Positions 43,871-52,681 are shown, numbered from the stretch's first letter. The stretch: 64,000 nt of DNA from Pelobium manganitolerans (GCF_003609575.1 NZ_MBTA01000023.1:186001-250000), one strand, 5' to 3'. Numbers and translations: made by a program. Notes: generated by a model from the sequence alone, not told the origin.

Positions 43871-44333
43871 ATCTCAAAAAATAATCCCTAACCTTTGGTT
43901 TGACGGTAACGCCAAAGAAGCCGCCGACTATTATCTATCGATATTTAAAGACGGCAAAATACTGCAAACCACTTATTATCCCAATTCGGAAGCGGAGGGT
44001 TTGGCTGATTTTCAAAAAGATTTAGCCGGAAAGGTGCTCACCGTTGAGTTTGAGATTTTGGGTATGCGCTTCATCGGCATTAATGCAGGTCCGGAGTTTA
44101 AGTTTACCGAAGCCATTTCAATGATGATTCCTTGCAAAAACCAAGAAGAAATTGACTTTTACTGGGATGCGCTCACTGCAAATGGAGGCGAGGAAAGTGT
44201 GTGTGGCTGGTTAAAGGATAAGTTTGGCTTAAGCTGGCAGATATGTCCCGAAAACTGGGACGACACGCTGAAAAAGCCCGGAGCCTTCAAAAAAATGATG
44301 GGCATGAAAAAATTGATCATAGCCGATTTTTGA
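43863..44333 (+). CDS. VOC family protein (PhnB/3-demethylubiquinone methyltransferase-like)
   Basis: A 156-residue protein of the vicinal oxygen chelate fold, PhnB-like branch. IIPNLWFDGNAKEAADYYLSIF opens the first module, and EEIDFYWDALTANGGEESVCGWLKDKFGLSWQICP is the characteristic second module. Members are small cytosolic proteins of uncertain chemistry, sometimes annotated as glyoxalase. It overlaps the DoxX-like gene by 8 bp and so is co-translated. Confidence 0.9.
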   Translation: MDKSQKIIPNLWFDGNAKEAADYYLSIFKDGKILQTTYYPNSEAEGLADFQKDLAGKVLTVEFEILGMRFIGINAGPEFKFTEAISMMIPCKNQEEIDFYWDALTANGGEESVCGWLKDKFGLSWQICPENWDDTLKKPGAFKKMMGMKKLIIADF

Positions 44334-44360
44334 CGTTTTCTCAATTTAAGTTTAAGCCGG

Positions 44361-44756
44361 TTAGGGTGTGTCGTAAGAATTTACAGCAGTAGCTTTGCCG
44401 TTTTTACACACGATAGATTGCGGGGGACTTACGAACATACAGTCGGATATGGCGCCGTATTTAGCATTATAATCTCGTTGCTTTTTCGTATATAACTGCA
44501 CTTTATTTAGAAATGCAACCGTATCTATATTTACCGAGTAAAGCACATATTCTGTAGGTCCGCCACAGGCCTTTGCACCCAAGGCAGTGGCTCTCCACTC
44601 AGAACCGTCGCTGCAAATTACACTTTCAGACATTGATTTAATAGCTGCATACAAGCTGGCAAGTACTTTCTCATCATTTGCTTTATTGGATTCTTTATTG
44701 CTACAAGCCATGATTAGGAGAGTGATGATTAGAGTAAATAAAAATTTTGGTGCCAT
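44361..44756 (-). CDS. Small hypothetical lipoprotein
   Basis: A 131-residue protein with a lipoprotein signal: a hydrophobic segment LFTLIITLLIMAC with the lipobox Cys at residue 18, then a Ser/Asn/Lys-rich linker. The mature domain has four further Cys (in ICSDG, KACGG, ISDCM and IVCKNG) that could form disulfides. No family is recognised. It is convergent with the VOC gene and lies just outside the predicted island. Confidence 0.65.
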   Translation of the reverse strand: MAPKFLFTLIITLLIMACSNKESNKANDEKVLASLYAAIKSMSESVICSDGSEWRATALGAKACGGPTEYVLYSVNIDTVAFLNKVQLYTKKQRDYNAKYGAISDCMFVSPPQSIVCKNGKATAVNSYDTP

Positions 44757-44952
44757 ATTTTTTCTTTTTTTAGACTGATACGTACTGGAGTCAGTTAATG
44801 CGACAGCGGTAAAAAATAGATAGTTTTAGCCTGAGGTGTATCCGCCACTTTTTGCGTCTCCGGTTACCAAAACAGAATTTTGATAGTTATGATTTCGCAC
44901 AGATGAATGTAGGCAAATTTGAGTAATATACTTTGGGTTTGATTGGTACGAT

Positions 44953-44993
44953 AAAAAACAAAAAACCCGCTAAATCCTGAGATTTGCGGGTTT
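44953..44993 (-). terminator. Minus-strand terminator, probably of the original tRNA transcript
   Basis: AAACCCGC and GCGGGTTT, plus AAATC and GATTT, form a 13-bp stem with one bulged T and a CTGA loop. On the minus strand it is followed by T-runs. It lies 25 bp beyond the tRNA 3'-end remnant in the same direction, where a tRNA terminator would be. Confidence 0.8.
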
Positions 44994-45017
44994 CTGATTC
45001 ATTCTGACTGGTATCTA

Positions 45018-45032
45018 GTCGGGATGGCAGGA
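45018..45032 (-). other. Attachment-site remnant: 3' end of a tRNA gene
   Basis: On the minus strand this reads TCCTGCCATCCCGAC: the 3' half of a T-stem (CCTGC), an acceptor 3' strand (CATCCCG) and discriminator A. This fits Bacteroidota tRNA-Pro beginning CGGGATG. The sequence to the right does not continue as a tRNA, so only the tail is present, as expected at the far end of an element integrated into a tRNA 3' end. The intact tRNA would lie beyond 64000, next to the integrase. Confidence 0.6.
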
Positions 45033-45167
45033 CGGTTAAATCCTTCCGCAAATATTTATATATCAATAAATTGAATGAGCGTTACGATAGCTACTCACTG
45101 TTTTACTCACATGAAGTTTAGTAGCTGTTGGTTCAAATTTAATTATTCTATTTCTATAATACAACTA

Positions 45168-45821
45168 CTAATCATTGTTAGAATTTGCTATAGCGTCTTC
45201 AAAATCTTCTTTTATAAAAACCCACTCTTTTCCTCGTAAACAGATTGGAGTCAAATCAGCCTCTGCCTCACTGAAATTTGTGAAATTTTCTCTTATCATC
45301 TTTTCATCATGAGTCCATTCAAATCTTTGCTGGTGAAGAGCAAGCATTTGATTGATATCATAGCGAGGTAATACTTCATGTAAATCCCAAAAATCTTTCT
45401 TTCTTCCGCCTCTCTGGATAATATCCACTTTCATGGCTATAATCTCTTCCAAACTTGCCATTCTGATTCCTTCTTCGTCAACAGCATTCTGAAAAAAAGG
45501 ATCCATCGAATAGTACAGATCCAACTTGACAACTTCTTCAGAAGATTTCCCGACAAGATATGACCTACCAAGTCCAGGATTTCCCCCAAAATCTCCGCCT
45601 ACATGAGCGAAACTTTTTCGAAGCATTTTGTCAATATCTTCAAAGTTAATAGACCCATAAGCAGCGTCCGTAAAAAGATCAATGTCAATAGACATACGGT
45701 GACCAAGATGTAAACTCATTGCAGTACCCCCAACCAGCCTAAATTCCTTTAGCTCTTCCGTATTCATCAGCATTAATAATGCTTCCTTCAAAAGTGTCTC
45801 AACGGTGTTCCAATAAAGCAT
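45168..45821 (-). CDS. AbiEii/AbiGii-type nucleotidyltransferase toxin
   Basis: A 217-residue protein of the nucleotidyltransferase AbiEii family. FRLVGGTAMSLHLGHRMSIDIDLF has the GG pair at residues 31-32 and the catalytic D-x-D at Asp46 and Asp48. A Lys-rich helix (KVDIIQRGGRKKDFWDLHE) follows, as in the family. It is the toxin of type IV-like abortive-infection systems that transfer nucleotides to tRNA or other targets. Its start directly follows the partner's stop. As an island gene it probably serves phage defence or element maintenance. Confidence 0.85.
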   Translation of the reverse strand: MLYWNTVETLLKEALLMLMNTEELKEFRLVGGTAMSLHLGHRMSIDIDLFTDAAYGSINFEDIDKMLRKSFAHVGGDFGGNPGLGRSYLVGKSSEEVVKLDLYYSMDPFFQNAVDEEGIRMASLEEIIAMKVDIIQRGGRKKDFWDLHEVLPRYDINQMLALHQQRFEWTHDEKMIRENFTNFSEAEADLTPICLRGKEWVFIKEDFEDAIANSNND

Positions 45822-46325
45822 TTAATTAGTCTTAACGTGGTCAAGGACTTTCAAAGAGGTTTCAGGATAATTTGCCCCGATCGCTTCGGTCACTTTTTGC
45901 GCTCCATAGAATCTAATCATTTCTTTTTTTTCTCCTTCATTCCCTCTTTCAAACACTCTTTTTATAACAGCTTTAGATTGCCTGTTCCAATTTATTTTCT
46001 CGATGTCAGTATCCCAAAAAAGAGCACTTCTAAGCAGGGAGAGGTCTGGTCCAGCTTCGTTTTCTAGCTTTGATTTTTCTTTCTCTATCTCATAATAAGC
46101 CTGCAAAACAAGCATGGTTCCTTCTTCGAGTTCCAGTGCTTTATCTATTTTTAAAGATAAAGCTGGCGTAATACCGCGTCTTCCTTTCGTGATTTCATTT
46201 AAGGTCTGTGGATATTCTTTTAAAGAGATTGCAAAAGGCGCTTTTTTAAGCTTTCTTTTTTTAAGCTCTCTCTCCAGAATCACTCCTGGGTGTATACCTT
46301 TATATTTATCTATTGAGATTTGCAT
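45822..46325 (-). CDS. HTH-type antitoxin partner of the AbiEii-like toxin
   Basis: The protein has 167 residues from the ATG at 46325 (TTG at 46331 rejected). The N-terminal half has a HigA/XRE-like helix-turn-helix, with YKGIHPGVILERELKKRKLKKAPFAISL and LNEITKGRRGITPALSLKI. The C-terminal half (FWDTDIEKINWNRQSKAVIKRVFERG) is typical of the DUF6922 extension found beside AbiEii toxins. It likely represses the operon and restrains the toxin. The AT-rich upstream DNA contains the promoter, but no box is certain. Confidence 0.8.
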   Translation of the reverse strand: MQISIDKYKGIHPGVILERELKKRKLKKAPFAISLKEYPQTLNEITKGRRGITPALSLKIDKALELEEGTMLVLQAYYEIEKEKSKLENEAGPDLSLLRSALFWDTDIEKINWNRQSKAVIKRVFERGNEGEKKEMIRFYGAQKVTEAIGANYPETSLKVLDHVKTN

Positions 46326-46559
46326 ATTCAAATATAAACAAATTTGTTTATATTTTTTTCGATTTCTCTAATCACAAAATTCATAAACCGATTTGGCATT
46401 TCGCAGAATTCTCAGTTAGTATCTAAAAGCATTCATCCATCAACATAGCAAAACCTTATAAATTATTAAGGATTGAGATAAAAGAAAAGACGCTGATTAG
46501 AGAAATTAACCTGAAACAATTACCTGGACAACTGGAGAAGCCTGAAGGCTTATGTCCAA

Positions 46560-47124
46560 CTACAGAAAATAGGTCGGATTGGTGCCAATCTTTAGAAAGC
46601 CCGATTTTAAAAACTTTTCCATTTCAATAGCAACAACTGCCGAAGGAGGTGATTCATAATGCACCACTTCTCTACCGCAGGCGCCAGAGATTATCTGCAT
46701 GGGTGCTTCTCCCTGTCGCCAAAGCCGGGATTACTTTTTGGTTATGCTCCAACAAAAGGTGGTGCCAGTGGCATAACAAATCTGCCGTTAAAGGAACAGC
46801 TGTTTTTTGATTTATCTCAACCATCAGCTTAGCTACGCCCGAAGCTCTTTTGTCTTTGACTTCCGGATTTTGATGAAGGCTCAGATTGTTTTTAAGGGAA
46901 GACATTACATCTTCCCGACTCATGTACTCGCCTTCTATTTCAGAGGTTTTGATAGCTTCTTCAATCAGCATTTCCAATAAGGTTTCCTGCTTTAGCTCGT
47001 CGTTTAAACCAGTCAGCAAACCGTTTACAACACCAAATTCCTGCGCAAAAGCGACGGCGATTTCTTGAAGTCTCTCTACAGAGTAAGTAAAGTTAGGCCA
47101 GTTTTTAAATTGCCAGTTGTACAT
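46560..47124 (-). pseudogene. Fic family protein remnant, frameshifted and truncated
   Basis: From the ATG at 47124, 150 codons encode a DUF4172 N-domain (YNWQFKNWPNFTY) and a Fic inhibitory-type helix with TSEIEGEY. The frame then runs out at 46672. A different frame from about 46730 continues the family sequence: RQGEAPMQIISGACGRE, then VVHYESPPS and EMEKFL, to a stop at 46560. One indel at about 46725-46740 explains the switch. The catalytic Fic motif HPFxxGNGR never appears, so the 3' half is also lost. It would have been an AMP-transferase; it is now inactive. Confidence 0.8.
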
Positions 47125-47198
47125 GTTGAGCCGATTCTTTTTATTATTGGCTCAACATGTAATAAAAAAGTGAGCCGATTAAGTTTTTAATCGGCTCA
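47121..47198. promoter_or_regulatory. Paired inverted repeats at the start of the Fic remnant
   Basis: ACATGTTGAGCC (47121-47132) pairs perfectly with GGCTCAACATGT (47149-47160). TGAGCCGATTAA (47171-47182) pairs perfectly with TTAATCGGCTCA (47187-47198). Both share the TGAGCC(GATT) core, giving four copies. The first overlaps the start codon. This looks like an autoregulatory operator; the second could also act as a terminator for the kinase operon. Confidence 0.5.
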
Positions 47199-47340
47199 TA
47201 ATTTCCAGTTAATTTAATATAACTTCTGGATGCCTTTTAGACTAAGGAAAGATTTATTAAAAATTTCCGAGCTTATTTCAAATGCTCTGATAAAGCATAT
47301 GAAGTTTAATTCTAGAAATGCGTTGCCATATCGGTATCTC

Positions 47341-48645
47341 TCAACTAATCTTGAAAGTACTCCCTTTATTTATTTCGGAATAGACTTCGATTTTTAAGTT
47401 ATGGTACACCGCAATACTTTTGACAATAGCGAGCCCCAAACCAAAGCCCACGTCTTCATTAAGGTTTGTTTTCTTGAAACGATCAAAAATCAACGACAAG
47501 TCTGCTGGCGGAATGCCAATACCGGTATCACTAATGCGTATTTCGTACGCTCCGCTATTCGACTTCCCATCTTCAATAGTTATGCTGCCTCGTTCGCGGT
47601 TAAATTTTATAGCATTATGGATGAGGTTGAAAAATAACTGAAATATCAGATCTCTGTTTACATTTTTTAGTATGGACTCTTGCGAAACGTTAAGGTGTAT
47701 TTGCAAATGTTTTTCTTCTAAGCGATGGCCAATTTCATCGGTAATCTCGCTTAACAGCATAAATAAATTAACATTCTCTTTTTTAATATATTGGTCATTT
47801 TCAATTCTAGATATCAACAATAATGAGCTGGTAATGTTTTTTAGCCTACTCACTGTCTTCATCATTTCCACAATAGCAATTGATGATTTTTCATCTAAAT
47901 TTTCTTCGGCAAGCAAATTCTCCATTTTGCTTTGAAGAACACTGATTGGGGTCATCAGCTCGTGAGATGCGTTAGATGTAAACTCTCTTTCTTTATAAAA
48001 GGCATCATTAATTTGGTTCATCAAATTAATTAGCGATTCATCCAAATATTTGAAGTCCGTTGTGCTGGTGATGATGCGTTTTTGTTCACTTTTAAAAGGG
48101 AATTTACTGTTGAGTAGCTTCGTTTTTATAATTCTTGAAAGCGGACGTATAATTATCCGGATAAAGGTGAGGTCTATTAATATAGTTATTACAATTAACG
48201 CTAAAAGTATATACAGTGCAAAACGCTGTAACGGTTTGTTATACTGGTCACTACGTTCGGTCGTTTTTCCAATTTCAAGTAAATAATTTTTATTTCCCTG
48301 TTTAAAGGTGTAGCTTAACACCTTATAATCCAGCGTGTCATTTTCTATCAACCGTTTGGAATCTGCAATGGTATCCATCTTAAATTTATCTGCCACGGGT
48401 AAAAGCGCAACAAATTCTTCTTTAAGCATGGTATAACTTCCGTAAGTGTCATCTCCTTGAAAATAATAATCCAACCCGTTTTTTTGGATAATGCTAAGTA
48501 CCTTTTTTTTCTGCTGTTTTAAAGTGTAAGTGGTATATCTTGATTCAATCTGCTTGATCAAAAACGGTAGCGCAAGCAGAAACAATAAAACAACTACCAG
48601 CTTTGAACTGGTAATAAACAGGGTAAGTTTGGTAGATAATTTCAT
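47341..48645 (-). CDS. Membrane sensor histidine kinase
   Basis: A 434-residue kinase with an N-terminal membrane segment (about 10-30), a periplasmic region to about 140, a second span (YILLALIVITILIDLTFIRI), and a linker. HisKA has FTSNASHELMTPISVLQ. The HATPase domain has NLIHNAIKFN, DTGIGIPPADLSLIF and GFGLGLAIVKSIA. It overlaps the response regulator gene by 4 bp (regulator first). The signal is unknown; the co-operonic outer-membrane-like protein suggests envelope sensing. Confidence 0.9.
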   Translation of the reverse strand: MKLSTKLTLFITSSKLVVVLLFLLALPFLIKQIESRYTTYTLKQQKKKVLSIIQKNGLDYYFQGDDTYGSYTMLKEEFVALLPVADKFKMDTIADSKRLIENDTLDYKVLSYTFKQGNKNYLLEIGKTTERSDQYNKPLQRFALYILLALIVITILIDLTFIRIIIRPLSRIIKTKLLNSKFPFKSEQKRIITSTTDFKYLDESLINLMNQINDAFYKEREFTSNASHELMTPISVLQSKMENLLAEENLDEKSSIAIVEMMKTVSRLKNITSSLLLISRIENDQYIKKENVNLFMLLSEITDEIGHRLEEKHLQIHLNVSQESILKNVNRDLIFQLFFNLIHNAIKFNRERGSITIEDGKSNSGAYEIRISDTGIGIPPADLSLIFDRFKKTNLNEDVGFGLGLAIVKSIAVYHNLKIEVYSEINKGSTFKIS

Positions 48646-49319
48646 GATTTTTTAACTCGGTAACCTACACCACGTACAGTTTCCAACCATTCTGTTTCTG
48701 CCCAAGCATTTAATTTTTTTCTGATATTTTTAATATGGGCATCAATATAGTTAGAATCGAAATCGTCGTTTACAAAAGTTCCCCAGATATGTTCGCTAAG
48801 TTGCACCCGAGTTAACACCCGACCTTTATGTAAAAGAAGATAGCTTAATAGGTCGAATTCTTTTCGAGAAAGTTCTATAACTTGTTCTTCAAAAAGAACG
48901 AATCTTTTTGGCAGATCTACCTTAAATTGGCCAATAGAAAGCAGTTCTTCGGTAATACCAAATTTCCTTCGAGAGATTGCTTGCATCCTTGATTGTAGCT
49001 CTAACAAATAAAATGGTTTTGGTAAATAATCATCAGCACCCAAATCAAGGCCGGTAACACGGTCTTTTAAATTGCTTCTTGCCGTTATGATGATATAAGA
49101 AGCATTTGGATGACTCATTTTAGCATTTTTAAGAATTTCCAACCCGTCTCCATCAGGCAAACTTAAATCTATCAGGATAAAATCATATTGGTTTAGTTCC
49201 AAATTTTCATTTGCAGATTTTACACTGTGGGCAATATCGCAAACGTAAAAGCTCTTTTTTAAGAAAGCTTCCATCTCAAATGCCAGTGTTTTTTCATCTT
49301 CAACAATTAAAACTTTCAT
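48642..49319 (-). CDS. OmpR-family response regulator
   Basis: A 225-residue regulator. The receiver has phospho-acceptor Asp51 in LIDLSLPDGDGLEIL and Lys in LPKPFYLLEL. The C-terminal winged helix has the OmpR-type FDLLSYLLLHKGRVLTRVQLSEHIWG and YIDAHIKNIRKKL. It is the partner of the kinase it overlaps. An 11-bp-period direct-repeat operator between 50508 and 50571 is the probable binding site for autoregulation and for control of the divergent DUF4382 gene. Confidence 0.93.
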   Translation of the reverse strand: MKVLIVEDEKTLAFEMEAFLKKSFYVCDIAHSVKSANENLELNQYDFILIDLSLPDGDGLEILKNAKMSHPNASYIIITARSNLKDRVTGLDLGADDYLPKPFYLLELQSRMQAISRRKFGITEELLSIGQFKVDLPKRFVLFEEQVIELSRKEFDLLSYLLLHKGRVLTRVQLSEHIWGTFVNDDFDSNYIDAHIKNIRKKLNAWAETEWLETVRGVGYRVKKS

Positions 49320-49330
49320 ATTCTCAACAA

Positions 49331-50167
49331 TTAAAACTGATAATAAAAAGCAAACCCGAAAAGAGATTGTTGATGTTTTAACTCGGCTTGTGCCTTAGGG
49401 CCTAAAACAGATAATTGATAGCTAATTTCGGCAATATAGCTTGACCGGCTTAAGCTAAGCGGTAATTTAAAGTTATAAGACAAAAGGTTGAACCTGTTAT
49501 AAGTTGTTGTAACGGTTTGGTCCGAGTTTCGTGGCAACTCCAAACCTTTGCCTTTCCCGTTGGCTTGGTCTCGTTTTCCTTTTTCTATTACATAGGTTTC
49601 ATAAAAACGTTGTGTTCCGCCGATAAGCTCCACCGCTGGTTCAATAAAAATCATGTTTTTCTCATTGAAAAGATTACCTAAGCTAATTTCTTTAGAATTA
49701 TTGAGACTTATAAAAACATCGTTTTGTGTACCAAAAGCGTAATCAGCACTAAAGCTGGTCTTTAACCAGCTCCAGTCATAAGTTGTGGTTAAATTTACAT
49801 TGTTTTGGTTTGCCGCCTGCAGTAATGGAGAGTTTGCAGGAAAAAAAGAGCGTGTATAAGCAACTCCCATATTAAAACGATCGTTGAAATCGTAATCATA
49901 TCCTATACCAAGATCTGCTTCTGATAACCCGGACCCATAATTGAATAATTTGTACGAACCGGCAGACAAATAAATACCCACTGGAAACCTAACGGTCAAA
50001 TTAGCCAATATGTAAGGCATTTTTTCATTGGTAGACTGCCCGTAGTAACTTATGTTATTGCTATACATAGTTGCCAAAGTAAAAGTTGTTTTTTTTAAAG
50101 AATCTTGTTGCGCTTGAACCTTTATAACAACAGTCAATAATAAAACCAGTACAGCTCTAACTTTCAT
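49331..50167 (-). CDS. Outer-membrane beta-barrel-like hypothetical protein
   Basis: A 278-residue protein with a signal peptide (RAVLVLLLTVVIKVQAQ). It has alternating strands rich in aromatic residues, such as GIYLSAGSYKLFNYG, FNMGVAYTRSFF and SSYIAEISYQLSVLG, and ends in Phe (FGFAFYYQF), the usual outer-membrane barrel terminus. The family is not recognised. It lies 11 bp upstream of the response regulator and is part of the four-gene operon, so it may be an envelope component sensed or controlled by the system. Confidence 0.65.
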   Translation of the reverse strand: MKVRAVLVLLLTVVIKVQAQQDSLKKTTFTLATMYSNNISYYGQSTNEKMPYILANLTVRFPVGIYLSAGSYKLFNYGSGLSEADLGIGYDYDFNDRFNMGVAYTRSFFPANSPLLQAANQNNVNLTTTYDWSWLKTSFSADYAFGTQNDVFISLNNSKEISLGNLFNEKNMIFIEPAVELIGGTQRFYETYVIEKGKRDQANGKGKGLELPRNSDQTVTTTYNRFNLLSYNFKLPLSLSRSSYIAEISYQLSVLGPKAQAELKHQQSLFGFAFYYQF

Positions 50168-50175
50168 GTAATACT

Positions 50176-50475
50176 TTATGGTTTTTTAATTTTTGGCTTA
50201 ATAACTTTTATAGGCTTAATTTTAGGTTTTACAATTACCTGTGGCCTTGGCTGTTTACGGGCTTTAGGTACTTTTTTTACAGTAGGATTATTTGGTTGTT
50301 GTTTTTTCTGGGTCTTCCCTTTGTTTGTTTCTTTCTTTTTATCTTGTTTTTGGACGCTAATAGTATCTGGAAGGTTCATGGCTTCAATAGACACCGTATT
50401 TGCCCACCCCGCAATTGGAAACAAAGAAATCAAAATTAAACTAAGTAAAGTTTTCTTAATGGACATGGGGTTCAT
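50176..50475 (-). CDS. Secreted Lys/Pro-rich small protein
   Basis: A 99-residue protein with a signal peptide (KKTLLSLILISLFPIAGWA). The mature region after residue 40 is almost wholly Lys, Gln, Pro and Asn, ending in repeated K-P-K-I-K-P and K-P-K-I-K-K-P units. It is very basic and likely disordered, perhaps binding acidic surface polymers. It is the first gene of the two-component operon, 8 bp before the barrel-like gene. A second ATG at 50466 is possible. Confidence 0.6.
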   Translation of the reverse strand: MNPMSIKKTLLSLILISLFPIAGWANTVSIEAMNLPDTISVQKQDKKKETNKGKTQKKQQPNNPTVKKVPKARKQPRPQVIVKPKIKPIKVIKPKIKKP

Positions 50476-50507
50476 CGTTTAAAGATAACGAACAAATGTC
50501 GTCATGT

Positions 50508-50571
50508 AAGATGAAATTAACATGAAATTTTAGTGTAAAATAAATTTGAAATTTCATTTTCATTTCATCTT
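50508..50571. promoter_or_regulatory. Divergent operator: two tandem ATGAAAT pairs in inverted orientation, with -7 box
   Basis: The left arm (50508-50530) has ATGAAAT at 50511 and 50522, an 11-bp period. The right arm (50549-50571) is its inverted copy, 21 of 23 positions identical, with ATTTCAT at 50551 and 50562. Between them TAAATTTG (50541-50548) matches the -7 box for the rightward gene. Direct heptamers at 11-bp spacing are how OmpR-family dimers bind. Confidence 0.7.
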
Positions 50572-50622
50572 GGCTAAACAACTTTGGATTATAAAAATAT
50601 TAAATCATTTAATTCTATAGTT

Positions 50623-51414
50623 ATGAAAAAGAAAATTATGTATGCAGGTTTTGCCTTATCCTTGATGGGGCTAGCCATTTTAAGTAGTTGTAAAAAAGAC
50701 AGCAGTGTTGCTGGAACAACTAAAGTGCAAATAAGAATGACTGATGCACCTGGTGCGTTTGACCAAATTAATCTGAGTGTTAAAGAAATTATCCTTTTCT
50801 CTGACGGCAAGCCTTATACATTTACCGCCCAACCAGATATTTTTAATATTCTTGATTTTAGAATTGGGACCAGCAAGCCAGATATTTTAGTTGCTTCTGG
50901 GGAGATTCCAAGTGGCGATATTACCGAGATTAGATTGGTACTAAATGATGAAAATACAATTGTTGTAGATGGTGTTTCGCAACCGCTTACTACGCCAAGT
51001 GGCCAATCATCCGGCTGGAAAGTAAAACTTACTGAAAATCCTAGCCTAATTCCAGATGTATCCTATTCTTTATTATTAGATTTTGATGCTGCCAAATCTA
51101 TTGTAAAAACTGGTAACGGCAAATATTTGCTTAAACCTGTGGTAAGAGGAATTACTGTTGCAAACTCCGGTTTGATATCTGGAACGATAATGCCAGTGGA
51201 TGCACATCCGGAAGTATTGGTTATTAATGGACAAGATACCGTTGGTACAGTAGCAGATGCAATTACAGGAAAATATACTGTTGGAGGTCTTGCCGCTGGT
51301 ACCTATTCTGTTAAATATGTACCAGTAACAGGCTACAGAGATAGTACGGTAACGAATGTAAGCGTAGTTTTAGGACAGAATACCGATTTAGGTACAATGA
51401 CTTTAACGCAATAA
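50623..51414 (+). CDS. DUF4382 domain lipoprotein
   Basis: The protein has 263 residues from the ATG at 50623 (a TTG at 50584 is rejected). It has a lipoprotein signal peptide with the Cys in ILSSCKKD. TTKVQIRMTDAPGAFDQINLSVKEI is the DUF4382 signature. The C-terminal 80 residues form a carboxypeptidase-regulatory-like/Ig domain (GLISGTIMPVD to YRDSTVTNVSVVLG). It is an envelope lipoprotein of unknown role. Divergent from the two-component operon, its promoter lies within the putative regulator site. Confidence 0.85.
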   Translation: MKKKIMYAGFALSLMGLAILSSCKKDSSVAGTTKVQIRMTDAPGAFDQINLSVKEIILFSDGKPYTFTAQPDIFNILDFRIGTSKPDILVASGEIPSGDITEIRLVLNDENTIVVDGVSQPLTTPSGQSSGWKVKLTENPSLIPDVSYSLLLDFDAAKSIVKTGNGKYLLKPVVRGITVANSGLISGTIMPVDAHPEVLVINGQDTVGTVADAITGKYTVGGLAAGTYSVKYVPVTGYRDSTVTNVSVVLGQNTDLGTMTLTQ

Positions 51415-51453
51415 TTAACTACTTTCTATTTAATAGATTAAATAAAAACAATC

Positions 51454-51972
51454 ATGAAAAAGTTGTTTTTAACCCTACTTGTTGCAGTCGGACTGCTATC
51501 AACCCAGTCCTATGCACAAGTTAATGTAAACGTAAATATTGGGTCTCAACCTTTGTGGGCTCCGGTAGGTTATGATTACGTTGAGTACTATTATCTACCT
51601 GCCATAGAGAGCTACTATTATGTGCCTAAAAGGCAATTCATATATATGGATGGTGGCCGATGGAATTTTTCCTATTCATTACCGTCCCGATACAGTGGAT
51701 ATGATCTAGACAGAGGTTATAAAGTGGTAATTAATGTAAATAACGCTTATCGTAATTTTGACCGTGATCGTATTAGATACGCAAAATACAAAAAAGTAAG
51801 AGGTCAAAAGATCATTAGATACAGTAATGACCCGCGTTATTACGTAGTGAAAGGTCATCCACACGGAATGCCACCGGGGCAAGCTAAAAAAGCGTATTTC
51901 CCAAAAAATGGGGGTAACAATAAAGCTAAGGAGCATGGTGGCCAAAAGAGCAACATAAAAGGGAAGCATTAA
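51454..51972 (+). CDS. Secreted Tyr-rich hypothetical protein
   Basis: A 172-residue protein with a signal peptide ending near SYAQ. The mature region is rich in Tyr, Arg and Lys (YVEYYYLPAIESYYYVPKRQF) and ends in a Lys/Gly/Asn-rich tail containing GHPHGMPPGQAKK. This pattern is common in small secreted Bacteroidota proteins of unknown function. It lies 39 bp after the DUF4382 gene and is probably co-transcribed and under the same regulator. A hairpin terminator follows at about 52040. Confidence 0.65.
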   Translation: MKKLFLTLLVAVGLLSTQSYAQVNVNVNIGSQPLWAPVGYDYVEYYYLPAIESYYYVPKRQFIYMDGGRWNFSYSLPSRYSGYDLDRGYKVVINVNNAYRNFDRDRIRYAKYKKVRGQKIIRYSNDPRYYVVKGHPHGMPPGQAKKAYFPKNGGNNKAKEHGGQKSNIKGKH

Positions 51973-52037
51973 TATGCAATTCTTTTAGTAAAGCTTGGTA
52001 TAATCGCTTTTTCCTTAAATAGTATTGGTCGTTGTCA

Positions 52038-52083
52038 ACAAAAACAGGTTGTTTTGTTTATATGAGACAGCCTGTTTTGTTTG
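52038..52083 (+). terminator. Terminator after the Tyr-rich secreted protein gene
   Basis: AACAAAAACAGGTTG pairs with CAGCCTGTTTTGTTT around a TTTTGTTTATATGAGA loop, allowing one G-U pair and a slipped A. It is followed by a short T-rich tail. Confidence 0.6.
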
Positions 52084-52528
52084 GATAGATTGGCGGGGAA
52101 CATTCATTATATGAGTTAAAGAGCATCAATTTTTTTGAGACCTCTTATGTTTTAATTAAAACGGAACTATTGAAATAGTAGGTTTAGCAGAAAAGTCCTA
52201 AATCACGCCAAATTATTCACCACACGTTAAGTAGGCCGAAAATTGATTCGTTTCTTATCGCTTTAATGCCCGTTTCAGTAAGTAAACTTCTGAAAAAGTT
52301 GAAATAATAACAAAAAAGATTACGACTTCGGTTGAGGCTGTACGGTTTATTGTGTTAAAATTGCTGCCACAAAAACCAAGAAAATTATAGCTGTAAATTA
52401 CTGCGAAATACCTTAGCATCCACTACAAATTTTATAGAGGATAAAACCCATCCATTCTTTTTAACTTTGTAAAAGCCAGTTTCTGGGAATCTTTTTTCTC
52501 ATGAGCAGGCTTGTGAAAAGCGATAAAA

Positions 52529-52562
52529 AAACATCACAACTTAGGTAGAGGTTGTGATGTTT
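52529..52562. terminator. Perfect 12-bp hairpin upstream of the excisionase-like gene
   Basis: AAACATCACAAC pairs perfectly with GTTGTGATGTTT around a 10-nt loop. It is flanked by A-rich and T-rich DNA and could work as a bidirectional terminator insulating the module. Confidence 0.6.
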
Positions 52563-52681
52563 ATCCAAAAACAGTCACGAATTTTGGAGAACATTAACAG
52601 CGTTATTAACATGAGAAAATATGTTATCGTCGATTAATTAAAAAAGATCATCTATTTAACAACCAAAGAAAAACAAAAATT

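Larger units (their letters stand above)
44757..45167. other. Gene-free junction region
   Basis: No credible gene is seen. It holds the upstream region of the lipoprotein gene, a strong minus-strand terminator, a tRNA 3'-end remnant and AT-rich DNA. It is read as the left boundary of the mobile island. Confidence 0.6.
51973..52681. other. 709-bp gene-poor spacer between regulatory and mobilisation modules
   Basis: Apart from two hairpins, no convincing coding frame is found on either strand. It contains a TAACTTTG (-7-like) box at 52462-52469. It may be remnant DNA between two island modules. Confidence 0.5.

Noticed and set aside
45018-45100. A complete tRNA gene at the island edge
   Set aside because: Only the 3' 15 bp fit; no anticodon arm or 5' acceptor strand follows.
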